Below, in pieces: positions 34,291 through 44,635 of a stretch of DNA of 46,788 bases. The position numbers and the translations under genes are program-made. Position 1 is the stretch's first letter. Each line of letters begins with the position of its first letter. The notes under the pieces were generated by a model. It was not told the origin of the DNA. It worked only from the letters and a program-made list of their open reading frames with translations, and searched no databases. The stretch comes from Chamaesiphon sp. 336R_metabinner_41 (GTDB lineage: Bacteria > Cyanobacteriota > Cyanobacteriia > Cyanobacteriales > Chamaesiphonaceae): the NCBI GenBank assembly GCA_025359915.1, contig JANYDE010000055.1:1-46788 (forward strand). Direction: 5' to 3'.

Positions 34291-34530
34291 ATGACCACGA
34301 ATGCGATCGCAGACAGCAAATCGTTCGAGCTGTCTCAACGGAATACTATCCCCAATTTGACTACAGAGGAAGTAGAAGAACTTGCCATGCGGTTAGAAAG
34401 TGATGATTATCGCAATCCTTTTGATGGCTTAAATGACTGGCATTTCTTGCGGGCGATCGCTTTTCAACGCCCCGATTTAGTCGAACCTTATATTCATCTC
34501 CTCGATCTCGAAGCTTACGACGAAGCGTAA
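34291..34530 (+). CDS. Small conserved cyanobacterial protein (DUF2555-like)
   Basis: A 79-residue soluble protein with a strong ribosome-binding site (AGAGGAGGTTTGACCT before the ATG). The conserved-looking core LTTEEVEELAMRLESDDYRN, then PFDGLNDWHFLRAIAFQRPD, then LVEPYIHLLDLEAYDEA, is one that I associate with the cyanobacterial DUF2555 family; the name is from memory and should be treated with care. No cysteine, signal or membrane segment. The excellent Shine-Dalgarno sequence and the conserved-looking tail suggest a well-expressed protein of unknown function. Confidence 0.75.
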   Translation: MTTNAIADSKSFELSQRNTIPNLTTEEVEELAMRLESDDYRNPFDGLNDWHFLRAIAFQRPDLVEPYIHLLDLEAYDEA

Positions 34531-34532
34531 AT

Positions 34533-34567
34533 TGTCTGAACTGTAATTTAGAATGATTAAATGATGG
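34533..34567. repeat. TGTCTGAACTGTGATTAG repeat, copy 2
   Basis: TGTCTGAACTGTAATTTAGA then ATGATTAAATGATGGA begins three bases after the stop codon of the small DUF2555-like gene. It matches copy 1 at 33214-33247 at about 31 of 34 positions and lies in the same orientation. Confidence 0.7.
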
Positions 34568-34734
34568 ACTATGATTTACTTCTAGAATTAAATGTAGTAG
34601 TCGGGTACTGCCCACCATCTAGTTTTTAGGCAGTAATCAATCTGCTGTGATGTTTTCAAGTATATCGCTATTCATCAATATAGACAATCATCGATATATC
34701 TGAAGACAATCAAAACGATCGACAAATCAAATTC

Positions 34735-35919
34735 ATGCGAGTTTTAATCGGGATTGGTGGGGGAATTGCGGCGTATAAAGTATGCGAGATAATTTCGAGT
34801 CTATTTAAGACGGGAATCGAGGTGAAAGTTATCCTCACCTCTGGGGCTGAACAATTTATTACCCCGCTCACCGTTGCTACCTTATCCAGACATCCAGCAT
34901 ATACAGACAAAGACTTTTGGCAACCGATTCACCATCGCCCCCTCCACATCGAACTAGGAGAATGGGCGGATCTAATCTTAATCGCCCCACTGACGGCGAA
35001 TACTCTGGCTAAATTAGCCTATGGATTGGCTGATAATTTACTTACAAATACGATCTTAGCCTCCACTTGTCCGGTATTACTCGCCCCAGCGATGAATACC
35101 GAAATGTGGGATCAAATATCTGTCCGGCGTAATTGGCTGTTATTGTGTCAAGATTCGCGCTATCATGCTGCTGGCCCTGCGACTGGATTACTTGCTTGCG
35201 ATCGATTAGGCTCAGGTAGAATGTCCGAGCCTGAAACAATTTTACCGTATATTTATTCCCTCCTCCACACTCAGGGAAAACTCGACTTACTGGGAAAAAG
35301 AGTCTTAATTAGTGCGGGGGGAACTCGCGAATTTTTCGATCCGGTGCGGTTTATCGGCAATCCATCTACAGGTAAAATGGGACTAGCACTCGCTCAAGCT
35401 GCGGTTCATCGGGGTGCGATCGTCACCTTAGTTCATAGTACGTTGCCGGATGTCTCGATCGATCGCCGCATTAACAAAATATCTGTAGTCAACAGCTCAG
35501 AAATGCACGCCCAAATGTTGACGCACTTTCCTACCGCAGATTTGGTTATAATGTCAGCAGCAGTTGCCGATGTCAAGCCAGCTAGTTATAGTGTCCGAAA
35601 GTTACCTAAAAAACTCTTGCCAACTGAGCTGAAATTAGCACCTGTACCTGATATAATTGCCGCATTGAGTCAGATCAAACAACCCCATCAAATCTTAATT
35701 GGATTTGCCGCTCAGACTGGTGATATTATTACCCCAGCTCTAGAGAAATTAACACGAAAACAGTTAGATGCGATCGTCACAAATCCAGTCGATTTACCAG
35801 ATAGTGGCTTTGGGAGCGATCGCAATCAAGCCGTAATTCTCAAGAAAAATGGCGAACGTATTGATATTTTGTCCTGCTCGAAACTAGCGATGGCACATCA
35901 GATTCTAGACTGCATTTAG
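34735..35919 (+). CDS. coaBC: Bifunctional phosphopantothenoylcysteine decarboxylase/synthetase
   Basis: CoaBC catalyses two consecutive steps of coenzyme A synthesis: CoaB joins cysteine to 4'-phosphopantothenate, CoaC (N-terminal flavoprotein) decarboxylates the product. The 394 residues begin [20 protein letters not shown] (flavin-binding); [19 protein letters not shown] and APAMNTEMW complete the CoaC half to about residue 180. The CoaB half has [29 protein letters not shown] and LIGFAAQTG. The length is standard. Monocistronic in appearance, about 200 bases after the small gene. Confidence 0.95.
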   Translation: MRVLIGIGGGIAAYKVCEIISSLFKTGIEVKVILTSGAEQFITPLTVATLSRHPAYTDKDFWQPIHHRPLHIELGEWADLILIAPLTANTLAKLAYGLADNLLTNTILASTCPVLLAPAMNTEMWDQISVRRNWLLLCQDSRYHAAGPATGLLACDRLGSGRMSEPETILPYIYSLLHTQGKLDLLGKRVLISAGGTREFFDPVRFIGNPSTGKMGLALAQAAVHRGAIVTLVHSTLPDVSIDRRINKISVVNSSEMHAQMLTHFPTADLVIMSAAVADVKPASYSVRKLPKKLLPTELKLAPVPDIIAALSQIKQPHQILIGFAAQTGDIITPALEKLTRKQLDAIVTNPVDLPDSGFGSDRNQAVILKKNGERIDILSCSKLAMAHQILDCI

Positions 35920-36008
35920 TCCAACATTTGGATCGATCTTTCGGTAATTGATTAAGTTACATAGACTAACTAACTAACCAAATAACACCACCGCTAATCT
36001 TTTTTGCA

Positions 36009-36077
36009 TCTCCCATCTCCCATCTCCCATCTCCCATCTCCCATCTCCCATCTCCCATCTCCCATCTCCCATCTCTC
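36009..36077. repeat. TCCCATC heptamer array
   Basis: About nine tandem copies of TCCCATC directly upstream of the GAF-protein ATG (36081), leaving no room for an ordinary ribosome-binding site. The same heptamer recurs at 37757-37795 and, in the other orientation, at 39904-39938. Confidence 0.85.
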
Positions 36078-36080
36078 CTC

Positions 36081-36575
36081 ATGCCAGATCCATCACTCCA
36101 AAGTATCTTTGACAGGTTATCTAGAGATCTAGCTAGAGATACGTTGATTCAAATCACCACAGATGACTTAAGAAAGAAACTTAATGCCGATCGATTAGTA
36201 TTATATTATTTCTATTATAAATGGGCGGGACGAGTCACCTTTGAATCATTGAGCGATCCTAAATTTTCGATCTTGGGAGACAGTGGCCCTGATGAATGTT
36301 TTAATGGTGAATATGCCAAGCTCTATGAAGACGGACGAGTGCGGGCGATTGCTGATATCGAATCAGAACCGATTCAAACATGTCATCGCGATTTCCTGCG
36401 AGAATTGCACGTAAAAGCTAATTTAGTTGTACCCATTTTAATCGATCGAGGATTATGGGGCTTATTAGTCGCTCATCAGTGTCAAGTTACATATGCTTGG
36501 ACTCCTGTCGAAATTACAGCGATGCAGATAGCCGCAACTACATTATCGTTGGCTTCTAGTATTAAAGATAGTTGA
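36081..36575 (+). CDS. Stand-alone GAF-domain protein
   Basis: A 164-residue protein that is essentially one GAF domain: LSRDLARDTLIQITTDDLRK, LNADRLVLYYFYYKWAGRV, ADIESEPIQTCHRDFLREL, HVKANLVVPILIDRGLWGLL, VAHQCQVTYAWTPVEITAMQ. The layout (V-P-I-L ... LWGLLVAHQC) is the phytochrome-like GAF, but the Cys in VAHQC is not at the usual position of the CxxH bilin ligand in HQC-type cyanobacteriochromes (normally in the helix); the domain has CHRDF instead. It may bind a small ligand or bilin. It has no output domain, so it probably interacts with a partner such as the histidine kinase nearby. It starts right after the heptamer array. Confidence 0.75.
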   Translation: MPDPSLQSIFDRLSRDLARDTLIQITTDDLRKKLNADRLVLYYFYYKWAGRVTFESLSDPKFSILGDSGPDECFNGEYAKLYEDGRVRAIADIESEPIQTCHRDFLRELHVKANLVVPILIDRGLWGLLVAHQCQVTYAWTPVEITAMQIAATTLSLASSIKDS

Positions 36576-36676
36576 TAGTTCAGGAGTTAGCTCGTTGCAA
36601 TTTCGCTTGCATCCATAATATTATGCTATCATAGGAGATGTGGGCGCGATAGTGTTCTTTCATGCGATTGAAGAAT

Positions 36677-36714
36677 AAAACCCAACACACTAAAGATGTG
36701 GGTGTTGGATTTTA
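36677..36714. terminator. Bidirectional hairpin between convergent genes
   Basis: AAAACCCAACAC ... GTGTTGGATTTT forms a stem with A-run on one side and T-run on the other, between the GAF gene (plus) and the DUF362 gene (minus). A bidirectional terminator is likely. Confidence 0.65.
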
Positions 36715-36744
36715 GCACGCGCAACTATGTTTCTTCGACAATTC

Positions 36745-37704
36745 CTATTTCTGATAAGCCGCCATTGGTTCCTTAATCAACCGAATATACAGATGACGGA
36801 AAGTAGATTTAATCACCCGTGGCAGGGCAAAATCGATCGGCATCAGAGCGTCAGGAAGCTTCCAATCGCTACAGCTCAAATCGGCTGGACGCATCAGCGG
36901 AAACTCAATTGCGTCCAATTCTGGAGCTAATCCCAATCTTTTTGCTGCCGCCGCAGTCGGTACCAAATGCGCCTCAACATTCAAAACTTCTAACATCGCC
37001 ACATCCAGCGCGAATACATCCGCAGAGGCACCTAGCACCCCCAGCAATCTGGGTTCGCCGCCACTTGGCCCATTCCCTTCATGTCCAATGATTCCGTCGA
37101 TAATGGTCAAATTTGGACTAATAGCGCGAGCAGTTTCGACCAACATTTCGCCAAATCTGTCAGCACTTTTCCCTGCTTCCATGTGCCACCAGGCTTTCAT
37201 TTTCCCAGGCACACAACCGAACAGATTTTTTACACCCAGCGTCATGGTAAGTTGCATATGAGACTTGACCTTGGGTAAATTAATCACCACATCAGCCTCG
37301 ATCGCTTCCTTGCTCAACAATAAATGGTTAAACTCAGCACTGGCTGTCTCGTAGCGTTTGCCATGAAATTCAACGACGGGTAAATCTAATTCTGCCATCA
37401 TCGGCAAATAACCATTCGATTTAGCCACCCCCATCGCACTGCCAAAAGCTGGACTATCACCGAAAAATGGCTTTCCACCAGCTTCAATTACCAGTTCGGC
37501 GACACATCTAACTAATTCTTGCCGAGTGACACATTCTTTGGTCGGACGCGCACCCGTTAATAGGTTAGGCTTAAGTAAGACTCGATCGCCCACTTTAACA
37601 AAAGCACTAATTCCACCTAGTGGAGCTAGTACCGCTTCGATCGATGATCTAAGTGCTGCTGCTTCATAAGACGTGGCACGAATCAGACTAACAGTTGAGG
37701 TCAT
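36745..37704 (-). CDS. DUF362-family protein
   Basis: A 319-residue DUF362 protein, read from the ATG at 37704 (MTSTVSLIRATSYEAAALRS). An upstream in-frame ATG at 37785 runs through the heptamer repeats (MGDGRWEMG) and is not a real start. Characteristic segments: VGDRVLLKPNLL, GDSPAFGS, DVVINLPKVKSHMQLTMTLG, VKNLFGCVPG and ALDVAMLEVL. DUF362 proteins are found near iron-sulphur proteins and in photosynthetic bacteria; the activity is not established. No cysteine cluster is present in this copy. Convergent with the GAF gene. Confidence 0.85.
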   Translation of the reverse strand: MTSTVSLIRATSYEAAALRSSIEAVLAPLGGISAFVKVGDRVLLKPNLLTGARPTKECVTRQELVRCVAELVIEAGGKPFFGDSPAFGSAMGVAKSNGYLPMMAELDLPVVEFHGKRYETASAEFNHLLLSKEAIEADVVINLPKVKSHMQLTMTLGVKNLFGCVPGKMKAWWHMEAGKSADRFGEMLVETARAISPNLTIIDGIIGHEGNGPSGGEPRLLGVLGASADVFALDVAMLEVLNVEAHLVPTAAAAKRLGLAPELDAIEFPLMRPADLSCSDWKLPDALMPIDFALPRVIKSTFRHLYIRLIKEPMAAYQK

Positions 37705-37756
37705 AATGAGGTATCGGAGAAGATTTGATCTTAATATCTTAATGTTACTGGGTCTA

Positions 37757-37795
37757 GCTCCCATCTCCCATCTCCCATCTCCCATCTCCCATCTC
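37757..37795. repeat. TCCCATC heptamer array, second
   Basis: About five copies of TCCCATC between the DUF362 and histidine-kinase genes. Read on the minus strand they encode MGDGRWE-type peptide repeats, which explains the false upstream start of the DUF362 gene. Confidence 0.8.
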
Positions 37796-37998
37796 GCAGA
37801 AGTAAATAATAATGAAGCTATTGGCTCTAAAAGCCGATCCAGTAACTATTTGCCCTGGTTTTTCTGTAATATAGAAATCGATAAACCCCAGATCAGATTG
37901 TCTTGACTTTAACTAGTTTACTTGAACTGACGATCGCTGACCAACCTTGCCGCAGCTATCGGGGGACATGCTTACCATCAATGGGTGAAGGATAAATA

Positions 37999-39903
37999 GT
38001 GAGCAATCAAGAATCAGTTTTAAGCGAATTACTGCGGCAAATGCCTCAATTGAGATCGCACTTGTATTTTAAATCTTCCCTCACGGCGTTATCCCATGCA
38101 ATGGAAGATCGGGTACTTGCAGGCACAGATCGTCCATTACTGATTGCTAGTTTTCAGCAAGAAAAATTCTACCGTCAGGAAGCTCATCGGTATCGGCGGT
38201 TGGGTGAAATTAGCGATCAAGTCTATGTGGTGGCTGCACCCGATACAGAATTTAGCGATCTGATTGAAGAGTATGAACTAGTACCGTTTCAGCAAAGTGA
38301 TGCCCTAGCGAATGAGTGGCATTTGATCGCCATTGGTGCCCAGTCAGCAGCTTGTCTGATCTGTCGCGAAAAAGTTGGTACACCTTCAGATGTCCCCGTT
38401 TTGCCAGAAATCGATCCGTCGCGACGGTTTGAGGGAATTTGGACATTCGATCGACAAGTAACGATCGCTGCTGCACATATTCTACTCGATCGGATCCAAG
38501 GTTATCGTCCTGAATTGGCAGCTAAAATCGCCCTAGCGAAGCAGGAATACCTAGTGGCTGTTCCGGGTATACCGAACGACCATTCCGCCAGTGCTGATGC
38601 CTTTGTGCAGCGGCTGGTGACATATTTACAAGCGCGGCAATATAAGTTACTCAAGGCGTACAGATCGATCGAGGAAAAGGAGGAACGAGAACGGTTAGTC
38701 AATTCGATTACTGGCGCGATTCGACGTTCGCTCAATTCGGCGGATATTCTCCATGTGGCTGCACTGGAGCTAGGTAAGGCGACTAAAGTCAGTCGGTGTT
38801 TAATTTATCAATATCGTCAAGATGAGCGTACCACAACGATTGCCCATGAATATCTAGCCGATCGACAAGCCACTTCTCTCGTCGGCAAATCCTGGAGTCT
38901 CGCCGACAATCCTATTTTCAAAGCCGTAGTCAAAACTCACGAATCCACCTCCCTCGCCGAGGTAAATATTACCAAAACCTGGCAGCGTACTCTAGATAAA
39001 CTCGGCATTACCGACTGGCTCATCGTTCCAGTTCTCCATCAAGATCGCATCCTGGGGACGATCGAATTACATCAACATCAAATAAATCCCCTACCCTGGT
39101 CGGATGATACCATTACCCTGGTCGAAGCGATCGCCACCCAGATAGGTAGCACCCTAATTCAAGCCGAATCCTATACCAATCTAGAATATCTCAACCAACA
39201 ACTCGAAGCACTCGATCGAACCCGCGCCAATTTAGTCGCCATTACCGGACACGAACTCAGGACACCTCTATCCACCATCCAAGTCTGCCTGGAAAGTCTT
39301 GCCACTGAGCCAGACATGTCCCTCGAACTCCGCCAAGTCATGCTCAATACCGCCCTCGGTGATGCCGAACGGATGCGCAAACTTGTCCAAGACTTTCTCA
39401 CCCTCTCCCAGCTCGAAAGCGGACGGATCCAATGGCATCCCGAACCCCTCTCCCTCGAAGAATGTATCGATCTTGCCCTCAGTGGCTTAAATAGCCGTCG
39501 CTACGATCGAGATTTACCCAAAATTATCGTCAATATCCCCGCTAATCTCCCCTTTGTCCGCGCCGATGGTGAATGGTTAGTCGAAGTATTGACAAAATTG
39601 CTAGATAATGCTTGTAAGTTCACCACAGGCAAAGATCGGATCGGGATTGAAGCCTACAACGTCGAATCAATGCTCGAAGTAGTCGTCGCCGATACCGGAC
39701 GCGGCATCGCCCCCGAACTATTACAGATGGTATTTGAACGCTTCTATCAAGCCGAAGGTTCCCTCCGCCGTACTGCTGGCGGCACAGGTTTAGGACTAGC
39801 CATCTGTCGCCAAATCGTCAACGGCTGGGGTGGCGAAATTTGGGCAGAATCTGCGGGTAAAGACAGTGGTAGTCGCTTTCACTTTACGGTGCCATCGATT
39901 TAG
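37999..39903 (+). CDS. DICT-GAF sensor histidine kinase
   Basis: A 634-residue cytoplasmic histidine kinase with no membrane segment. The start is GTG, with GAAGGA at good distance. Domains: DICT (about 1-190; FKSSLTALSHAMEDRVLA, RPLLIASFQQEKFYRQEAHR), GAF (about 245-395; LIYQYRQDERTTTIAHEYLA), HisKA with His418 in ITGHELRTPLSTIQ, and HATPase (515-632) with N-box LLDNACKFT, G1 DTGRGIAPE and G2 GGTGLGLAIC. DICT is a sensory domain usually seen in cyanobacterial kinases and c-di-GMP proteins. No response regulator lies next to it. It precedes two phosphatase genes, suggesting crosstalk between His and Ser/Thr signalling (inference). Confidence 0.92.
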   Translation: MSNQESVLSELLRQMPQLRSHLYFKSSLTALSHAMEDRVLAGTDRPLLIASFQQEKFYRQEAHRYRRLGEISDQVYVVAAPDTEFSDLIEEYELVPFQQSDALANEWHLIAIGAQSAACLICREKVGTPSDVPVLPEIDPSRRFEGIWTFDRQVTIAAAHILLDRIQGYRPELAAKIALAKQEYLVAVPGIPNDHSASADAFVQRLVTYLQARQYKLLKAYRSIEEKEERERLVNSITGAIRRSLNSADILHVAALELGKATKVSRCLIYQYRQDERTTTIAHEYLADRQATSLVGKSWSLADNPIFKAVVKTHESTSLAEVNITKTWQRTLDKLGITDWLIVPVLHQDRILGTIELHQHQINPLPWSDDTITLVEAIATQIGSTLIQAESYTNLEYLNQQLEALDRTRANLVAITGHELRTPLSTIQVCLESLATEPDMSLELRQVMLNTALGDAERMRKLVQDFLTLSQLESGRIQWHPEPLSLEECIDLALSGLNSRRYDRDLPKIIVNIPANLPFVRADGEWLVEVLTKLLDNACKFTTGKDRIGIEAYNVESMLEVVVADTGRGIAPELLQMVFERFYQAEGSLRRTAGGTGLGLAICRQIVNGWGGEIWAESAGKDSGSRFHFTVPSI

Positions 39904-39968
39904 ATGGGAGATGGGAGATGGGAGATGGGAGATGGGAGAGAAAATTCACTGTTCACTGTTCACTGTTC
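39904..39968. repeat. GATGGGA and CACTGTT heptamer arrays
   Basis: Directly after the kinase stop there are five units of GATGGGA, then three units of CACTGTT (39948-39968). Unlike the arrays at 36.0 and 37.8 kb, the first is in the opposite orientation. Confidence 0.8.
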
Positions 39969-40044
39969 CCTTTCCCCCTTTCCCCTATTCCCTATCCCCT
40001 AATCTAAGGTAAACTACAGACTTAACCCCCCGATTTCCGACAAT

Positions 40045-41859
40045 ATGACTACCGCTCAAGCATTGATGTCTCGCTACCTGTGGGCAGCAGAGCCACAGGC
40101 GACTTGGATCCCGCCAGACAGACTGGTTGAAGATAGATATCATGTAATTACGCCCCAACTGTGGCTAGATACCAAACCCCAAGAACCACCCGACATCCTC
40201 TCACCTCTCCCCCGCCAAGCTCTCGCCTACGCTCATCTCTACCAATACAAGCTCCACCTCCCCCACCTCCACGGTTTCTGTTCGCTCAAAAGATCCGGTG
40301 AAACGATCGAAATACCCCTGCTCGACAATATTCCGGTAGATAGTGATGGTAAATTACTCCCTAGTCTCGTTGAAGCCTGGAGTACCGCCACCCCCCTCAA
40401 TCAGGCATATTGGTTGTGGCAGATAGTCGATCTCTGGGCACCCCTAGCCGGAACCGGAGTACTATCAAGTTTAGTAGCAATGGACAACCTCCGCGTCGAT
40501 GGCTGGTGTCTGCGGTTGTGTGAACTACTTCCCGATTGGAATACCGGAAAAACTAAAGTCACCCTCGCCAAACTTGGCGCGCTGTGGCTCGAAAATCTAC
40601 CCACAGCAGCTCCCGCCGTCGCTGAAAAGTTTCGGGCGATATTTAGCAAAATGGAGGCAGAAAAAGCATCCTTGCGTGATGTTGCTGGCGCACTGAATAA
40701 AATTATCCTCGAACAAACCGCCCAATTACCGTTAGCTTGGCGAATTGCTGGTGGAACTGATGCTGGCGCAGCACACCAGCATAATGAAGACTCTTATTAT
40801 CCAACACCCCTAGAACTAGCTCACGATCCTACTGGTGGGAAGATTGCCATTATTTGTGATGGAGTCGCCGGACACGACGGCGGCGAAGTCGCCAGTCAAA
40901 TGGCTGTCAAACTACTCACAATTCAAACCCAAGAATTATTTGCCGACTTAATGAATAGTCAGCAGATTGTATCTCCCGAACAAATTTGCAATACAATCGC
41001 CGCAATTGTCCGTGTCGTCAACAATACAATCACTGCCGAAAATCACAGCCAGGAACGGGAAGATCTCCGGCGAATGGGAACGACAATGGTGATGGCACTC
41101 CAAGTCAATCAGCGGATGCGAAACATCAAGCGCGTCAGTATTTCTCATGAAATCTATATTGCTCATGTCGGCGATAGTCGGGCTTATTGGATTACCCCCC
41201 AGCGATGTCAATTACTCACCATCGACGATGATATCGCCACTCGTGAAGTCAAACAAGGTCGAGATGTCCCCTGGCATAGTGCCCGTCGTGCCGACGCAAC
41301 AGCCCTCACCCAAGCCTTGGGGATGAAAACTGGCGAGCTGATTAAACCCACTGTTCAGAGATTTTTGGCGATCGAGGACGGGATATTATTATTATGTTCT
41401 GACGGTTTGAGCGATCGTAATTTAGTCGAAAGTTCGTGGCAGGATTACGCCGAGCAGATTCTTCACAGCGATATCCCACTCACTGAAGCAGTTCAATCTT
41501 GGCTAGCCTTAGCCCACGGTCAAAATGGCGACGATAATATATCGCTGGTGCTCATGTCCTGTCAAGTATCATCGAAAAATGCCCCTGTTGACAACAGCCA
41601 ATTAGTTCGTATTGACGATCGATCAACCGCTTTCGACAGTCTACCATCACTCTCAAAATTCCAACTCAACAGAATCATCAACCTGAGCTTATTCGTGACG
41701 GCGGGGATTGGATTCTTGGCGGCGACGACAGTCCTAATTGCTTTTCTCAATCCAGACTGGTTGGAAAGCTGGCGGAAACAGATATTTCCCAATCGTTCTC
41801 CCCAAGCAGAGCTGAATACATCACCAGTCAACGATCTCGCCAATCGAGATCCTCAATGA
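40045..41859 (+). CDS. PP2C-type Ser/Thr phosphatase with C-terminal membrane anchor
   Basis: A 604-residue metal-dependent protein phosphatase. Residues 1-230 form an N-terminal domain (ALAYAHLYQYKLHLPHLHGF) found in cyanobacterial PP2C-like proteins. The PP2C core begins at AGGTDAGAAHQHNEDSYYPT (about 235), with metal ligands in the NED and in IAIICDGVAGHDGGEVAS; AHVGDSRAYWI and LLLCSDGLSDRNLVE complete the fold. After residue 545 there is a single hydrophobic helix (FVTAGIGFLAATTVLIAFL) and a short polar tail, so the phosphatase is anchored with the catalytic part in the cytoplasm. It probably removes phosphate from Ser/Thr of kinases' targets. Confidence 0.9.
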   Translation: MTTAQALMSRYLWAAEPQATWIPPDRLVEDRYHVITPQLWLDTKPQEPPDILSPLPRQALAYAHLYQYKLHLPHLHGFCSLKRSGETIEIPLLDNIPVDSDGKLLPSLVEAWSTATPLNQAYWLWQIVDLWAPLAGTGVLSSLVAMDNLRVDGWCLRLCELLPDWNTGKTKVTLAKLGALWLENLPTAAPAVAEKFRAIFSKMEAEKASLRDVAGALNKIILEQTAQLPLAWRIAGGTDAGAAHQHNEDSYYPTPLELAHDPTGGKIAIICDGVAGHDGGEVASQMAVKLLTIQTQELFADLMNSQQIVSPEQICNTIAAIVRVVNNTITAENHSQEREDLRRMGTTMVMALQVNQRMRNIKRVSISHEIYIAHVGDSRAYWITPQRCQLLTIDDDIATREVKQGRDVPWHSARRADATALTQALGMKTGELIKPTVQRFLAIEDGILLLCSDGLSDRNLVESSWQDYAEQILHSDIPLTEAVQSWLALAHGQNGDDNISLVLMSCQVSSKNAPVDNSQLVRIDDRSTAFDSLPSLSKFQLNRIINLSLFVTAGIGFLAATTVLIAFLNPDWLESWRKQIFPNRSPQAELNTSPVNDLANRDPQ

Positions 41860-41867
41860 TGAGATCC

Positions 41868-41980
41868 TACTCCCTTCCCATCCAGGAAATAGACTACTCA
41901 CTATCACCGTTACACACTAATAACCCATCCACTATTCACTCATTATTCTAAATATCTAATTCGTCACTGGGAAGGGAGTA
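41868..41980. repeat. 13-bp inverted repeat pair around 87 bases
   Basis: TACTCCCTTCCCA (41868-41880) and its exact complement TGGGAAGGGAGTA (41968-41980) enclose 87 bases with no open frame. They lie in the PP2C-phosphatase/metallophosphatase spacer. It could be a small non-autonomous element or an RNA stem; flanking duplication is not obvious. Confidence 0.45.
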
Positions 41981-42143
41981 CGTTAACGAGTAATTGGGCA
42001 AATATTAAAAAAGTCAAGTGACAATGGAGTTATTCACTACCAAACTGTGCATAATAACAATACCCTAATCCCTATAGCCTAACCCCACGGCTGACAGATA
42101 TCCGTCTCCAACCAAATGACACAATCTCTGCATCTACTGCTCT

Positions 42144-42902
42144 ATGTTTAATTTATTTCAAAACAAGCACAGCACCAAACCTCGACAATTCGCAATTGGT
42201 GATGTTCACGGTCATTTTGATGGCTTGTGCCAACTCATCGATTTTTGTAAACCATCCCCAGCAGATAAAGTGTATTTTCTGGGAGATGTGATCGATCGAG
42301 GCCCCAAAAGTGCTGAGGTAGTAAAATGGATTAGGGAGCATAATTATCCCTGTTTAATGGGCAATCATGAGGTGATGCTATTAACCTCATTTAATAATGG
42401 GGATATTGATGAAGTTTCCTTGAGTCATTGGTTGCCCTCTGGTGGGAATACCACCCTTCAGAGCTATGGTGATGAAGGCATTCCCCAAGGCGATCTCGAT
42501 TGGTTTGCCAGTCTACCATCTTATATCGACTTGGGTGATACATTTTTGGTCCATGCTGGAGTCGATCCATTTAAGTCCCTTGACAAGCAAGATAACGATC
42601 AGTTTTGCTGGATTCGCGAAAAGTTTCTCGGCAATCAATTCCCCTATTTTAACGATAAAATAATTATTACTGGACACACAATTACGTTTACATTACCAGG
42701 TGTTCGTCCGGGTGAAATCGCTCAAGGCCCAGGTTGGCTAAATATTGAAACTGGTGCCTATCATCATAAAAGTGGCTGGATGACTGCGCTAGATATTACG
42801 AATGCAATTGTTTATCAAGTTAATGTATTTTCAGGAAAAAAGCGCAAACAGCCACTCGATAAGATCGTCAAAGTCGTCGAACCAACAAGAGTTAAATTTT
42901 AA
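42144..42902 (+). CDS. PPP-type metallophosphoesterase (bacterial Ser/Thr phosphatase)
   Basis: A 252-residue calcineurin-like phosphoesterase with the PPP signature motifs: GDVHGHFDGL (Asp20, His22), GDVIDRGP (Asp48; 47-54) and GNHEVM (Asn74, His75), then the metal-binding His in VHAGVDPF and TGHTITFTL. Members are close to PrpA/PrpB-type phosphatases that remove phosphate from Ser, Thr or Tyr residues. It follows the PP2C gene in the same direction, after 284 bases, and lies before a convergent-gene palindrome. Confidence 0.9.
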   Translation: MFNLFQNKHSTKPRQFAIGDVHGHFDGLCQLIDFCKPSPADKVYFLGDVIDRGPKSAEVVKWIREHNYPCLMGNHEVMLLTSFNNGDIDEVSLSHWLPSGGNTTLQSYGDEGIPQGDLDWFASLPSYIDLGDTFLVHAGVDPFKSLDKQDNDQFCWIREKFLGNQFPYFNDKIIITGHTITFTLPGVRPGEIAQGPGWLNIETGAYHHKSGWMTALDITNAIVYQVNVFSGKKRKQPLDKIVKVVEPTRVKF

Positions 42903-42941
42903 GCAGGAATGTTTGATTAAGTAATAAGGTAAATTAATAAA

Positions 42942-42974
42942 ATATCCCCGACTTCTTTAAGAAGTCGGGGATAT
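42942..42974. terminator. Convergent-gene palindrome GATCCCCGACTTCTT, copy 3
   Basis: ATATCCCCGACTTCTT-A-AAGAAGTCGGGGATAT is a perfect stem between the PPP phosphatase (plus) and thiC (minus). As at 17182 and 28705, it sits exactly between two convergent stop codons. Confidence 0.7.
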
Positions 42975-43002
42975 AGCTCGGCATATATCAACTATCAACT
43001 AA

Positions 43003-44484
<1,482 letters not shown>

Positions 44485-44635
44485 GCTATGGCTATAGATT
44501 CTAACATTTACGCTTGGCTTTGGGTTATGCTTTGTTCTTTTCTACTCACTTCTCCATGTCAAATTAGACGTTTAGAGTGGTTTAGTGGTTTAGTGAATAG
44601 ACAGCCCCCGTCCCCCCATCCGCCCCCTCCTACCT

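Noticed and set aside
36009-36077. Possible CRISPR array
   Set aside because: The units are 7-bp direct repeats without spacers, and no cas gene is present.
37705-37785. N-terminal extension of the DUF362 protein (MGDGRWEMG...)
   Set aside because: The extension is the minus-strand translation of the TCCCATC heptamer array; the conserved protein starts at the ATG at 37704.
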